Assembly (NCBI GenBank): GCA_947375185.1
Contig: CANCEU010000005.1
Location: 1-64,000, forward strand
Direction: 5' to 3'
Origin: Chitinophagaceae bacterium
Lineage (GTDB): Bacteria > Bacteroidota > Bacteroidia > Chitinophagales > Chitinophagaceae
DNA: 64,000 nt
The notes beneath the pieces are model-generated. The model had not been told where the DNA came from. It saw only the letters and a program-made list of their open reading frames with translations, and made no database searches. This document shows positions 25,938-36,212 of the stretch, piece after piece; the first letter of the stretch is position 1; each line of letters begins with the position of its first letter. A program made the translations under genes and the position numbers.

Positions 25938-27740
25938 ATGGAAATAAGAAACATCGCGATTATCGCGCACGTTGACCACGGTAAAACTACATTGGTTGAC
26001 AAAATTTTACACGCAACTAAGGTATTCAGAGACAACCAAGAAACTGGTGATCTTATTATGGATAGCAACGAGTTAGAGCGTGAAAGAGGTATTACTATCC
26101 TAAGTAAGAACGCTTCAGTAACTTATAAAGACGTTAAAATTAACGTAATTGACACACCTGGTCACTCTGACTTTGGTGGTGAGGTTGAGCGTGTATTAAA
26201 AATGGCAGACGGTGTTTGTTTGTTAGTGGATGCCTTTGAAGGGCCAATGCCTCAAACTCGTTTCGTATTACAAAAAGCATTGCAGTTGAATTTAAAGCCA
26301 ATTGTAATCATCAATAAAGTGGATAAAGAAAACTGTCGTCCTGATGAAGTGCACGATGCAGTTTTTGAATTATTTTTTAACTTGGATGCAACAGAGGAGC
26401 AATTAAATTTCCCTACTTTCTATGGTAGTGGTAAAAATGGTTGGTTCAATGATAGCTTAACTCCTTGTGATGACATCACTCCTTTAATGGATGGTATCTT
26501 GAAATATGTACCAGGTCCTGATGTGAAAGAAGGTCATACTCAAATGCAAATTACTTCATTAGACTACTCTACTTTCTTAGGTCGTATTGCTATTGGTAAA
26601 GTAGAAAGAGGTACTATTAAAGAAGGCCAAAACATTGTGTTGGTACAAGCTGATGGGAGCATTAAAAAGAATAAAGTAAAAGAATTATACGTATTTGAAG
26701 GAATGGGTAAGCGTAAGGTAACAGAAGTTGTTTCTGGTGACTTATGTGCTGTGGTAGGTTTAGAAGAATTCAACATTGGTGATACCATTGCTGATCCTGA
26801 AAATCCAGAAGCATTACCAATTATCAGTGTAGATGAACCTACAATGAGTATGACTTTTAGTATTAACAACTCGCCGTTCTTTGGTAAGGAAGGTAAGTTT
26901 GTAACTTCTCGTCACATTCGTGATCGATTAATAAAAGAAACAGAAAAGAACTTAGCATTACGTGTTGAGGAAACAGATAGTGCTGATAGTTTCTTAGTTT
27001 ACGGTCGTGGTATCTTGCACTTGGGTGTATTGGTTGAAACAATGCGTCGTGAAGGATATGAATTAACAGTGGGTAATCCTCAAGTGTTAGTGAAAGATGT
27101 AGATGGTAAGAAGCATGAGCCGTATGAAATTTTAGTGGTAGATGTTCCTGAAGAATTTAGCGGTAAAGTAATTGACCTAGTAACTCAAAAGAAGGGTGAA
27201 ATGTTGATTATGGAATCTAAAGGTTCAATGCAACACTTAGAGTTTGATATTCCATCAAGAGGATTGATTGGTTTACGTTCTCAAATGTTAACACAAACTG
27301 CAGGTGAAGCTGTAATGGCGCACCGTTTTAATGAATACAAGCCTTGGAAAGGCCAGATTCCTGGTCGTAACAATGGTGTATTGGTTGCAAAAACAGGTGG
27401 TACAACAACTGCATATTCAATTGATAAATTACAAGATAGAGGTCGTTTCTTTATTGAGCCAGGTGAGGAAGTTTATGCAGGTCAAATTTTGGCAGAGCAT
27501 ATCAAACCAGGTGATTTAAATATCAACGCTGTGGAGATGAAAAAATTAACAAACCACCGTGCGAGCGGTAGTGATGATAGCGTTCGTATCACTCCAAAAA
27601 TCTTGTTTACTTTGGAAGAGTGTATGGAGTACATTCAGTTTGATGAGTGTATTGAAGTAACACCGAAGTCAGTACGTATGCGTAAGTCAATGTTAGACGA
27701 AAACGAGCGTAGTAAAGCTTCAAAGTCAAATAACCACTAG
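25938..27740 (+). CDS. typA: Ribosome-associated GTPase TypA/BipA
   Basis: A 600-residue translational GTPase related to EF-G that helps 50S assembly and adaptation to stress or cold. G1 AHVDHGKTTLVD (10-21), switch region RERGITILSKN, G3 DTPGHSDFGGE and G4 NKVDKE are all intact. Domains II, III and V follow, with the TypA-specific C-terminal domain ending at a basic tail. Monocistronic: its own promoter and a perfect terminator bound it. Confidence 0.96.
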   Translation: MEIRNIAIIAHVDHGKTTLVDKILHATKVFRDNQETGDLIMDSNELERERGITILSKNASVTYKDVKINVIDTPGHSDFGGEVERVLKMADGVCLLVDAFEGPMPQTRFVLQKALQLNLKPIVIINKVDKENCRPDEVHDAVFELFFNLDATEEQLNFPTFYGSGKNGWFNDSLTPCDDITPLMDGILKYVPGPDVKEGHTQMQITSLDYSTFLGRIAIGKVERGTIKEGQNIVLVQADGSIKKNKVKELYVFEGMGKRKVTEVVSGDLCAVVGLEEFNIGDTIADPENPEALPIISVDEPTMSMTFSINNSPFFGKEGKFVTSRHIRDRLIKETEKNLALRVEETDSADSFLVYGRGILHLGVLVETMRREGYELTVGNPQVLVKDVDGKKHEPYEILVVDVPEEFSGKVIDLVTQKKGEMLIMESKGSMQHLEFDIPSRGLIGLRSQMLTQTAGEAVMAHRFNEYKPWKGQIPGRNNGVLVAKTGGTTTAYSIDKLQDRGRFFIEPGEEVYAGQILAEHIKPGDLNINAVEMKKLTNHRASGSDDSVRITPKILFTLEECMEYIQFDECIEVTPKSVRMRKSMLDENERSKASKSNNH

Positions 27741-27758
27741 TATTTAAAAGATAGTTGA

Positions 27759-27798
27759 TAATAAAAAAGGTCCTGAAATTTCAGGACCTTTTTTATTA
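27759..27798. terminator. Bidirectional intrinsic terminator between typA and obgE
   Basis: A perfect 40-nt palindrome: each arm is 20 nt, with an AAGGTCCTGAAA-type core and flanking A and T tracts. It lies between convergent genes and can serve both strands. Its outer 12 nt are the same as in the purF terminator at 9364. Confidence 0.92.
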
Positions 27799-27833
27799 AT
27801 GTAGTTTAGAAAAATGAATAGTTAGCTTGCGCA

Positions 27834-28838
27834 TTATTGTATCGGCTTATTCAATGCGCTCCAAAGCATATCTTTTAATTCAATCAAATTTTTATTGATT
27901 GCAGAAGAGATAAATATGTGTGGGATATTTTCTGGTAATTCTTTTTCAATGGCATCTTGTAATTCCTGATCTAACAAATCTGATTTACTAACGGCAATGA
28001 TAAATTCTTTTTGAAGTAATTCCGGATTGAATTCATTGAGTTCGTTCTTTAAAATTTCAAACTCTTTTTTATGGTCATTTGAATCGGCGGGAATTAAAAA
28101 TAACAAAACTGCATTGCGTTCAATATGCCTTAAGAATCTGTGCCCAAGGCCTTTTCCTTCGGCAGCACCCTCAATAATTCCGGGTAAATCGGCAATACAA
28201 AAAGATCGATTGTCGCGATATTCCACCATGCCTAATTGCGGAGTTAAAGTAGTAAATGCGTAATTGGCAATTTTGGGTTTGGCTGCTGTAATAGAAGATA
28301 ATAAAGTGGATTTACCTGCATTTGGGAATCCAACCAATCCAACATCTGCTAGTACTTTCAATTCAATTTGCTTCCAACCTTCTATACCATCTTCACCAGG
28401 TTGAGCATATTCAGGTACTTGCTGTGTTGCAGTTGCGAAATTGCTATTACCCAAGCCACCTCTTCCTCCTTTCAACCAAACTATTTCTTGACCATCATGT
28501 AATATCTCTGCTTCAATTTTTCCAGTTTCTTCATCTCTTGCTATGGTACCTAATGGAACTTCAATGATAATATCTTTTCCGTCCTTGCCGGTACAATTAT
28601 TTTTACTGCCATTTTCACCATTATCCGCAATTACATTTTTATGATAACGTAAGTGTAATAAAGTCCAAAGCTGGCTATTACCTCTTAAGATAACATGACC
28701 CCCACGACCACCATCGCCACCATCGGGTCCGCCTTTTGCAGTTAATTTATTGCGTAAAAAATGTTTACATCCAGCTCCACCATGACCACTGTGGGCGAAA
28801 ATTCGGATGTAATCAATAAAATTGTTTCTTTCTGACAC
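27834..28838 (-). CDS. obgE: Obg-family GTPase
   Basis: A 334-residue GTPase involved in 50S maturation and stringent-type control. The Gly-rich Obg fold (about 1-158; [41 protein letters not shown]) is followed by the G domain: G1 [11 protein letters not shown] (170-180), G3 [10 protein letters not shown]4 SKSD. It ends soon after the G domain and so lacks the variable C-terminal OCT domain. Confidence 0.96.
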   Translation of the reverse strand: MSERNNFIDYIRIFAHSGHGGAGCKHFLRNKLTAKGGPDGGDGGRGGHVILRGNSQLWTLLHLRYHKNVIADNGENGSKNNCTGKDGKDIIIEVPLGTIARDEETGKIEAEILHDGQEIVWLKGGRGGLGNSNFATATQQVPEYAQPGEDGIEGWKQIELKVLADVGLVGFPNAGKSTLLSSITAAKPKIANYAFTTLTPQLGMVEYRDNRSFCIADLPGIIEGAAEGKGLGHRFLRHIERNAVLLFLIPADSNDHKKEFEILKNELNEFNPELLQKEFIIAVSKSDLLDQELQDAIEKELPENIPHIFISSAINKNLIELKDMLWSALNKPIQ

Positions 28839-28865
28839 TGTATAAGATTAGCAACAAAGTTAATC

Positions 28866-29462
28866 TTATTTATTTGCTTTTAAACCATCAATTAAAATTG
28901 CAACCATGTTTTGTTCTAGTTCTTCGGCAGTAATTTTTTTAGTGGAGCGATGCCAGCTTTCTATTCCACTGACAGCATGTAAAAATATAAGTACTACGGT
29001 TGGTGCATCTATTGCTTTGATTTCTTTATTTCGGATACCTTCTTCAATGATAGCAGCTAATCTTTTGCGATAAACTCTTCTTTGATTTTGATAATTGGAT
29101 AAATATGGGTCAGACAAATGCTTCCATTCTCTATCGCTCACATATACTTCTTCATAATGATGGATCATTTCACTAATATGGAATCGTAAAATCTTTTCCA
29201 TTTTTTGCAATGAAGTGATCGACTCTGATTCAATTTCATCCATTTTTAAAACAAACTTATTGGCAACACTAAAAACCAACTCGTGCAATAACTCGCTTTT
29301 TGATTTAATATGATTGTATAGGCTAGCAGCTTCTACACCAACCGCTTCAGCTAAGTCACGCATGCTTGCAGCCTTATATCCTTTTTCTCTAAAAAGAGTT
29401 GCAGCTTTACTTACAATTACATCTTTTCTAGATATATTTTTTTCGGTTTTAATTCTTGCCAT
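28866..29462 (-). CDS. TetR/AcrR-family transcriptional regulator
   Basis: A 198-residue repressor-type protein. The N-terminal TetR helix-turn-helix covers about residues 12-60: ATLFREKGYKAASMRDLAEAVGVEAASLYNHIKSKSELL. The C-terminal ligand domain has a helix with HAVSGIESWHRSTKKIT. The target and ligand are unknown. It lies 27 nt upstream of obgE on the same strand and may be co-transcribed; it is not next to the RND pump, which is about 6 kb away. Confidence 0.9.
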   Translation of the reverse strand: MARIKTEKNISRKDVIVSKAATLFREKGYKAASMRDLAEAVGVEAASLYNHIKSKSELLHELVFSVANKFVLKMDEIESESITSLQKMEKILRFHISEMIHHYEEVYVSDREWKHLSDPYLSNYQNQRRVYRKRLAAIIEEGIRNKEIKAIDAPTVVLIFLHAVSGIESWHRSTKKITAEELEQNMVAILIDGLKANK

Positions 29463-29488
29463 GACTTAAAATTGGTTAATTATTTATG

Positions 29489-29496
29489 CAAATTTA
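29489..29496 (-). promoter_or_regulatory. -7 promoter box of the TetR gene
   Basis: TAAATTTG on the minus strand, 26 nt before the ATG. An 11-bp palindrome, TTGAT-T-ATCAA (29556-29566), lies further upstream, between this gene and the kinase gene. Confidence 0.4.
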
Positions 29497-29659
29497 TTAA
29501 ATGTAGCCTTTAAAAATGAGTTATTTTTAAAATAAAATGGCAAAATCGTTAGTTTTTGATTATCAATTAGTTATGAGTTGCTTATTTAATTCACGCTAGC
29601 CTTGCTCTCAACTTAACTTTAAAAATCGTAGTTTCGCGCCTGAAATAAAACACAAAACA

Positions 29660-30580
29660 ATGTCTTTAGTAGTTGTAGGATCTATGGCCTTTGATGCCAT
29701 CGAAACACCCTTTGGGAAAAGTGATAAAATTATTGGTGGTGCAGCTACCTATATTGCATGGTGTGCATCTAATTTTACACCCGTTAAGCAAATTTCTGTA
29801 GTTGGAGGTGACTTTCCTCAATCCGAATTGGATGCATTAACCAATCGTGGAGTTATTTTAGAAGGCGTTCAAATTAAAAAAGACGAGAAGACCTTTTTCT
29901 GGAGCGGTAAGTATCATTTAGATATGAATACGCGTGATACTTTAGATACACAATTAAATGTGTTAGAAAATTTTGAACCTGTGGTTCCAGAAAGCTATCA
30001 AGATTGTGATATTTTAATGTTAGGGAATTTAGTGCCTGGCGTACAAAGTAGTGTTATTAAGCAAATGAAGACACGTCCTAAATTAATCGTTATGGATACG
30101 ATGAATTTTTGGATGGAAATTATGTTAGATGATTTATTACATACTATTAGTTTAGTGGATGTTTTAATGGTAAATGATAGTGAAGCACGTCAATTAAGTG
30201 GTGAGTATAGTTTAGTGAAAGCCGCTAAAAAGATTATGGCAATGGGTCCAAAATATTTAATCATTAAAAAAGGAGAGCATGGCGCTTTGTTGTTCCATGA
30301 AAATGAAGTGTTCTTTGCTCCAGCTTTACCATTGGAGGAAGTATTTGATCCAACTGGTGCTGGTGATACATTTGCTGGTGGATTTGTTGCACATTTGGCT
30401 AAGACAAAAGATTTTTCTTTTGAAAATATGAAGTCTGCAATAATCTTAGGAAGTGCAATGGCTAGCTATTGCGTTGAAAAATTTGGTACTCAAAGATTAA
30501 CGGAGATCAATATGGACGATATTAAAGGACGCGTACAATCGTTTGTTTCTTTAGTGAACTTTGATATTGAATTAGTTTAA
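29660..30580 (+). CDS. PfkB-family sugar kinase
   Basis: A 306-residue ribokinase-fold kinase. It shows the early Gly-Gly motif (KIIGGAATYIAWCASNF) and the C-terminal signature DPTGAGDTFAGGFVAHL (about 233-250), whose GAGD forms the anion hole and catalytic Asp. The family phosphorylates sugars, nucleosides or sugar phosphates; the substrate cannot be named. The asd attenuator promoter begins immediately after its stop codon. Confidence 0.9.
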   Translation: MSLVVVGSMAFDAIETPFGKSDKIIGGAATYIAWCASNFTPVKQISVVGGDFPQSELDALTNRGVILEGVQIKKDEKTFFWSGKYHLDMNTRDTLDTQLNVLENFEPVVPESYQDCDILMLGNLVPGVQSSVIKQMKTRPKLIVMDTMNFWMEIMLDDLLHTISLVDVLMVNDSEARQLSGEYSLVKAAKKIMAMGPKYLIIKKGEHGALLFHENEVFFAPALPLEEVFDPTGAGDTFAGGFVAHLAKTKDFSFENMKSAIILGSAMASYCVEKFGTQRLTEINMDDIKGRVQSFVSLVNFDIELV

Positions 30581-30612
30581 TTTGGAAAAATGATTGTATC
30601 CAATTAATTTTG
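30581..30612 (+). promoter_or_regulatory. Promoter of the asd leader
   Basis: TTTG (30581-30584), 20 nt spacer, TAATTTTG (30605-30612): an exact match to the Bacteroidota consensus TTTG-N19/21-TAnnTTTG, the best in the window. Transcription should start about 30617-30620, at or just before the leader-peptide ATG. Confidence 0.75.
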
Positions 30613-30619
30613 TTCCACA

Positions 30620-30664
30620 ATGATGAATAATAAACATACAAAACAAGTTAAGAAACCACTCTAA
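30620..30664 (+). CDS. Putative attenuator leader peptide of asd (14 residues)
   Basis: A 14-codon frame, MMNNKHTKQVKKPL, followed by TAA (30662-30664). Nine of 14 residues (2 Met, 2 Asn, 4 Lys, 1 Thr) are made from aspartate, the branch that asd serves. Codons 6-9 coincide with the 5' arm of stem 1:2, and the stop lies 2 nt before the antiterminator arm. A low-complexity A-rich sequence would favour Lys and Asn codons by chance, so conservation is the real test. Confidence 0.55.
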   Translation: MMNNKHTKQVKKPL

Positions 30665-30705
30665 GAGGAAGGTCTGATTGTTTGTATGCGAATAAATATA
30701 CTCAG

Positions 30706-30740
30706 AAGCCTTCCAAATATTGGAAGGCTTTTTCTTTTTC
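30706..30740 (+). terminator. Intrinsic terminator (3:4 hairpin) upstream of asd
   Basis: Perfect 11-bp stem, AAGCCTTCCAA (30706-30716) with TTGGAAGGCTT (30720-30730), ATA loop, followed by TTTCTTTTTC. It lies about 130 nt before the asd ATG and could also end the kinase transcript. Confidence 0.85.
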
Positions 30741-30809
30741 TAAGTCTTTTTAAAAAATAAGACTTGAAAAAGAAAACTCTGATGATTTTAAAGTCCTTGA
30801 AAGGACTTT
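30730..30809 (+). promoter_or_regulatory. Two further hairpins between the terminator and asd
   Basis: Hairpin A pairs 30730-30748 with 30759-30776 (18 bp, one bulged T), using part of the terminator T tract. Hairpin B is AAAGTCCTT (30790-30798) with AAGGACTTT (30801-30809). They could stabilise or process the asd mRNA after readthrough. No promoter is evident in 30810-30871. Confidence 0.4.
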
Positions 30810-30871
30810 GGATTTATTGTTACATCACTGAAAACAAATGAATGAATTTTTAAAAATAAAAACCAATAACC

Positions 30872-31870
30872 ATGCGTGTTGCAGTAGTAGGTGCCACAGG
30901 GCTAGTAGGCACAAAAATGTTACAAGTACTAGCTGAAAGAAATTTCCCAGTTACTGAATTAATTCCAGTTGCCTCTGCACGTTCAGTAGGCAAGGAAGTC
31001 ATTTTTAAAGGAAAAACTTATAAAGTGGTAGGCATGGAAGAGGGTATTGCTGCAAAGCCTGCAGTTGCAATATTTTCAGCAGGTGGAGGTACTTCAACTG
31101 AGTGGGCTCCGAAATTTGCTGAGGCAGGCATTCGTGTAATTGACAATTCTTCGGCATGGAGAATGGATCCAACTAAAAAATTAGTAGTGCCTGAAGTGAA
31201 TGCTGCGGTATTAACTGCAGCCGATATGATTATTGCAAATCCAAACTGTTCGACCATTCAAATGGTTGTAGCATTGCAACCATTGCATGCAAAATATAAA
31301 ATCAAGAGAGTAATTGTTAGTACTTACCAAAGTGTTACAGGTACTGGTAAGCAAGCAGTAGACCAATTAATGGCTGAAAGAGCAGGCAAGCAATTGGGTG
31401 CTGATGAAATGGCTTATAAATATCAAATTGATTTAAACGCAATACCTCAAATTGACGTTTTTTTAGAAAACGGATATACTAAAGAGGAAATGAAAATGGT
31501 TAATGAAACTTGCAAAATAATGCAAGATGAAAATATTAAAGTTACAGCAACCACAGTGCGTATTCCAGTGATGGGAGGGCACAGCGAAAGTGTGAATGTG
31601 GAGTTTGAAAATGAATTTGATTTAAAAGAATTGATTGCTGAATTAGCTACAGCTCCAGGTGTGGTAGTTCAACAGGACGATGCAGCACAGTTTTATCCTA
31701 TGCCATTATGGGCTCATGAAAAAGACGATGTTTTTGTAGGTCGTTTACGTCGTGACGAAACACAAGCAAAAACATTAAACATGTGGATTGTGAGCGATAA
31801 CTTACGCAAAGGTGCGGCTACCAACGCAGTACAAATTGCAGAATATCTTGCATCAAAAGGGATTATTTAA
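30872..31870 (+). CDS. asd: Aspartate-semialdehyde dehydrogenase
   Basis: Reduces aspartyl phosphate to aspartate semialdehyde with NADPH, the branch point to lysine/diaminopimelate, threonine and methionine. The Rossmann motif GATGLVGTKM (7-16), catalytic Cys126 in NPNCSTIQ, and the active-site GGHSESV region are intact. At 332 residues it is standard length. It stands alone (ligA converges) behind the leader described above. Confidence 0.95.
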   Translation: MRVAVVGATGLVGTKMLQVLAERNFPVTELIPVASARSVGKEVIFKGKTYKVVGMEEGIAAKPAVAIFSAGGGTSTEWAPKFAEAGIRVIDNSSAWRMDPTKKLVVPEVNAAVLTAADMIIANPNCSTIQMVVALQPLHAKYKIKRVIVSTYQSVTGTGKQAVDQLMAERAGKQLGADEMAYKYQIDLNAIPQIDVFLENGYTKEEMKMVNETCKIMQDENIKVTATTVRIPVMGGHSESVNVEFENEFDLKELIAELATAPGVVVQQDDAAQFYPMPLWAHEKDDVFVGRLRRDETQAKTLNMWIVSDNLRKGAATNAVQIAEYLASKGII

Positions 31871-31886
31871 TAGATAAGTAACTGCC

Positions 31887-33983
<2,097 letters not shown>

Positions 33984-34053
33984 CTAAATTACAAATTGTT
34001 TTATTCTTTTATTTCGTATTTTGGTATTCGATTGCTTTTATTTTCGATTGCTT

Positions 34054-34797
34054 ATGATAGAACCCAACAATTCACTTGCTGCTAATAATATAGTTGTACC
34101 TGAACGAGATGCTATGGAATTAGTAGGCTCTTACCCAACAGTACCCTTAACTGTAGACTGTGTAATTTTCGGTTTTCATGAAAATTCGCTTAAAGTGTTG
34201 CTTATAAAAAGCGACTTAGCTAAATATGAAGGTCAATTGTCATTATTGGGGGATAAGGTAAATGCAGATGAGGATTTAGATGCTGCCGCAAATAGGGTAC
34301 TAAAGCAAAGAACGGGTATGACCGACGTATTTTTGGAGCAGGTACATACTTTTAGCAAGCCAGATAGACACCCAGGAGGTAGAGTGGTTACAACCGTATA
34401 TGCATCATTGTTAAACACCAAACACCATCAATTATTATTACACGATAATGGGCTTAAATGGCATAACGTGAATCAGATTGCCGAAATGGCTTTTGATCAT
34501 CAGCAAATTTTAGAGGTTTGCACTAGGTGGTTGCAAAAAAGAATTCAGGAGCAACCCCTGGCCTTTAATTTATTGCCTGTAAAATTTTCATTGAGGCAGT
34601 TGCAAAATGTATATGAAGCCATTTTAGATGTAAAATTAGATAGACGAAATTTTAGGAAGAAGTTTGCATCCATGGGCTTCTTAAATGATACAGATGAGAT
34701 GGAGACGCATGTTACGCATAGACCTGGCAAATTGTATACTTTTGATTTTGTCCAGTATCAGCAGAAAAAGAAGAATTTCATTGGCATTGATTTTTAA
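34054..34797 (+). CDS. Nudix-fold transcriptional regulator (NrtR/AraR-like)
   Basis: A 247-residue DNA-binding regulator: an N-terminal Nudix domain (VDCVIFGFHENSLKVLLIK ... ) plus a C-terminal winged helix (about 165-230; FSLRQLQNVYEAILDVKLDRRNFRKKFASMGFL). The Nudix box region LGDKVNADEDLDAAANRVLK lacks most catalytic glutamates of the REUxEExGU motif, so it should sense a sugar or nucleotide ligand rather than hydrolyse one. I start at ATG 34054; the frame also opens at 34021. The neighbouring genes give no clear target; the ligand is unknown. Confidence 0.85.
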   Translation: MIEPNNSLAANNIVVPERDAMELVGSYPTVPLTVDCVIFGFHENSLKVLLIKSDLAKYEGQLSLLGDKVNADEDLDAAANRVLKQRTGMTDVFLEQVHTFSKPDRHPGGRVVTTVYASLLNTKHHQLLLHDNGLKWHNVNQIAEMAFDHQQILEVCTRWLQKRIQEQPLAFNLLPVKFSLRQLQNVYEAILDVKLDRRNFRKKFASMGFLNDTDEMETHVTHRPGKLYTFDFVQYQQKKKNFIGIDF

Positions 34798-34825
34798 AAA
34801 TTGCCTTCCCTTGCCTATAATTTAA

Positions 34826-34833
34826 TACCTTTA
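34826..34833 (+). promoter_or_regulatory. -7 promoter box of the yicC-gldH unit
   Basis: TACCTTTA (one mismatch to TAnnTTTG), 22 nt before the yicC ATG; a TTG at 34801-34803, 22 nt upstream, is a possible -33. Confidence 0.35.
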
Positions 34834-34855
34834 TTCACTAATAAAAAGGTTTACT

Positions 34856-35731
34856 ATGTTGCATTCAATGACAGGTTATGGACGTGCTGAAACGAATTTT
34901 AATGAAAAGACTTTATTAATTGAGGTTAAGTCACTTAATGGTAAGCAGTTTGACTTGCGTTTAAATATTCCTTCTTTATTAAAACCTTATGAAGTTGAGA
35001 TTAGAAATAAATTAAATGAAACTTTATTTAGAGGAAGCGTTGAATGTAATATATCTGTAAAGTCAAATGGTGTTTCAAAACCAGTAAGTATTAATACAGC
35101 ATTGGCAAAATCTTATTACCAACCTATTGTTGAATTGGCCAATGAATTAGGGATTGAGAAAGAAAATTTATTAAGTACATTATTAAAATTACCGGATGTT
35201 GTTTCTTCAACAAGTGAGGTGATTACAGAGGAGGAGTGGAAGGCGATTTCAGATTTATTACAATTGGCAATTAGTCAACTTATTCAACATCGTATTGATG
35301 AAGGTAAATCAATTGAAAAAGATTTATTGGAAAGAGTTGCTGCTATTGAAGCGCAACAAGCTAGTATTGCAGTTCACGAACCCAATCGAAGGGTTAAGAT
35401 TAAAGAAGGGCTTGTTAAATTATTGGAGCAGCATGTTGGTGCAGATAAGTACGATAACAATCGATTAGAGCAAGAATTGATTTATTATATTGAAAAAATT
35501 GATATCTCAGAAGAAAAAGTTAGACTAACTAATCATTGCACTTATTTTAAAGATGTATTAAAAGAAAAAGAACCATCTAAAGGGAAAAAGCTTTCTTTTA
35601 TATTACAAGAAATGGGTAGAGAAATAAATACAACAGGATCAAAAGCCAATGATATCGATATTCAAAAATCGGTCATTCTTATGAAAGACGAATTAGAAAA
35701 AGCAAAAGAACAAATTTTAAATGTGCTATAA
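34856..35731 (+). CDS. yicC: YicC-family endoribonuclease
   Basis: A 291-residue protein starting with the family hallmark MLHSMTGYGRAE and ending with the conserved block FILQEMGREINTTGSKANDIDIQ, near the normal YicC length. YicC proteins are RNases implicated in small-RNA turnover; that role here is by homology. The gene stops 1 nt before the gldH start used here, so the two are coupled. Confidence 0.93.
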   Translation: MLHSMTGYGRAETNFNEKTLLIEVKSLNGKQFDLRLNIPSLLKPYEVEIRNKLNETLFRGSVECNISVKSNGVSKPVSINTALAKSYYQPIVELANELGIEKENLLSTLLKLPDVVSSTSEVITEEEWKAISDLLQLAISQLIQHRIDEGKSIEKDLLERVAAIEAQQASIAVHEPNRRVKIKEGLVKLLEQHVGADKYDNNRLEQELIYYIEKIDISEEKVRLTNHCTYFKDVLKEKEPSKGKKLSFILQEMGREINTTGSKANDIDIQKSVILMKDELEKAKEQILNVL

Positions 35732-35732
35732 A

Positions 35733-36212
35733 ATGTTCCGTATTAATTTGCAATGGGCCATCAATTCCGTTTTGGCAATTTCACTGTTTACGAGTTGTCA
35801 GACAAAGCAATTATATGAGCAAGCTACTACCTATGCTGATCATAAATGGGCTTCGCGTCAACCCAATGAATATCAATTTGCTATTTCGGATTCAGCTGCT
35901 GCATATAAGGTGTATTTTGTAATAAGACACCATAATGCCTATCATTATAAAAATATTTGGATTCAGTTAAATACAATCGCACCCAACGATTCTGTTACTA
36001 AGCAATCGGTAAATTTAAATCTAGCAGATGACGAAAAGGGGTGGCTTGGAACAGGAATGGATGATATTTATGATCAACGAATTCCAATTAGTTCCGATAC
36101 GGTTCACTTTAAAAAAGGCTTGTACAAATTTGTATTGCAGCATACGATGCGTGAAGACCCCCTTGAAAACGTATTATCTACTGGTATTAGAGTAGAAAAA
36201 ATAAAGCCATAA
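35733..36212 (+). CDS. gldH: Gliding motility lipoprotein GldH
   Basis: A lipoprotein of about 159 residues required for gliding in Flavobacterium, probably periplasmic and linked to type IX secretion. The signal peptide ends in LFTSCQT (lipobox Cys). The body shows the GldH pattern HKWASRQPNEYQFAISDSAAAYKVYFVIRHHNAYHYKNIWI. ATG 35733 follows the yicC stop by 1 nt; ATG 35721, overlapping yicC, is the alternative. The stop codon overlaps the kinase start (TAATGA), making a tight gldH-kinase-regulator unit. Confidence 0.85.
   Translation: MFRINLQWAINSVLAISLFTSCQTKQLYEQATTYADHKWASRQPNEYQFAISDSAAAYKVYFVIRHHNAYHYKNIWIQLNTIAPNDSVTKQSVNLNLADDEKGWLGTGMDDIYDQRIPISSDTVHFKKGLYKFVLQHTMREDPLENVLSTGIRVEKIKP

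Larger units (their letters stand above)
30620..30740 (+). promoter_or_regulatory. Candidate ribosome-mediated transcription attenuator of asd
   Basis: Three helices compete. 1:2 is 30635-30645 with 30679-30688 (10 bp, one bulged A), starting in the leader-peptide codons. 2:3, the antiterminator, is 30667-30677 (GGAAGGTCTGA) with 30702-30714 (TCAGA, 2-nt bulge, CCTTCC), extended by GTAT/ATAC (30684-30687 with 30698-30701). 3:4 is the terminator. A ribosome stalled at Lys/Thr codons would free segment 2 and allow readthrough; one at the stop codon would cover it and allow termination. If asd is not the target, the same segment could be a short terminated RNA. Confidence 0.55.

Noticed and set aside
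30620-30740. asd leader as a known riboswitch (lysine type) or as 6S/SRP RNA
   Set aside because: I could not place the lysine riboswitch core or the conserved SRP/6S features; a peptide with competing stems explains the sequence better.
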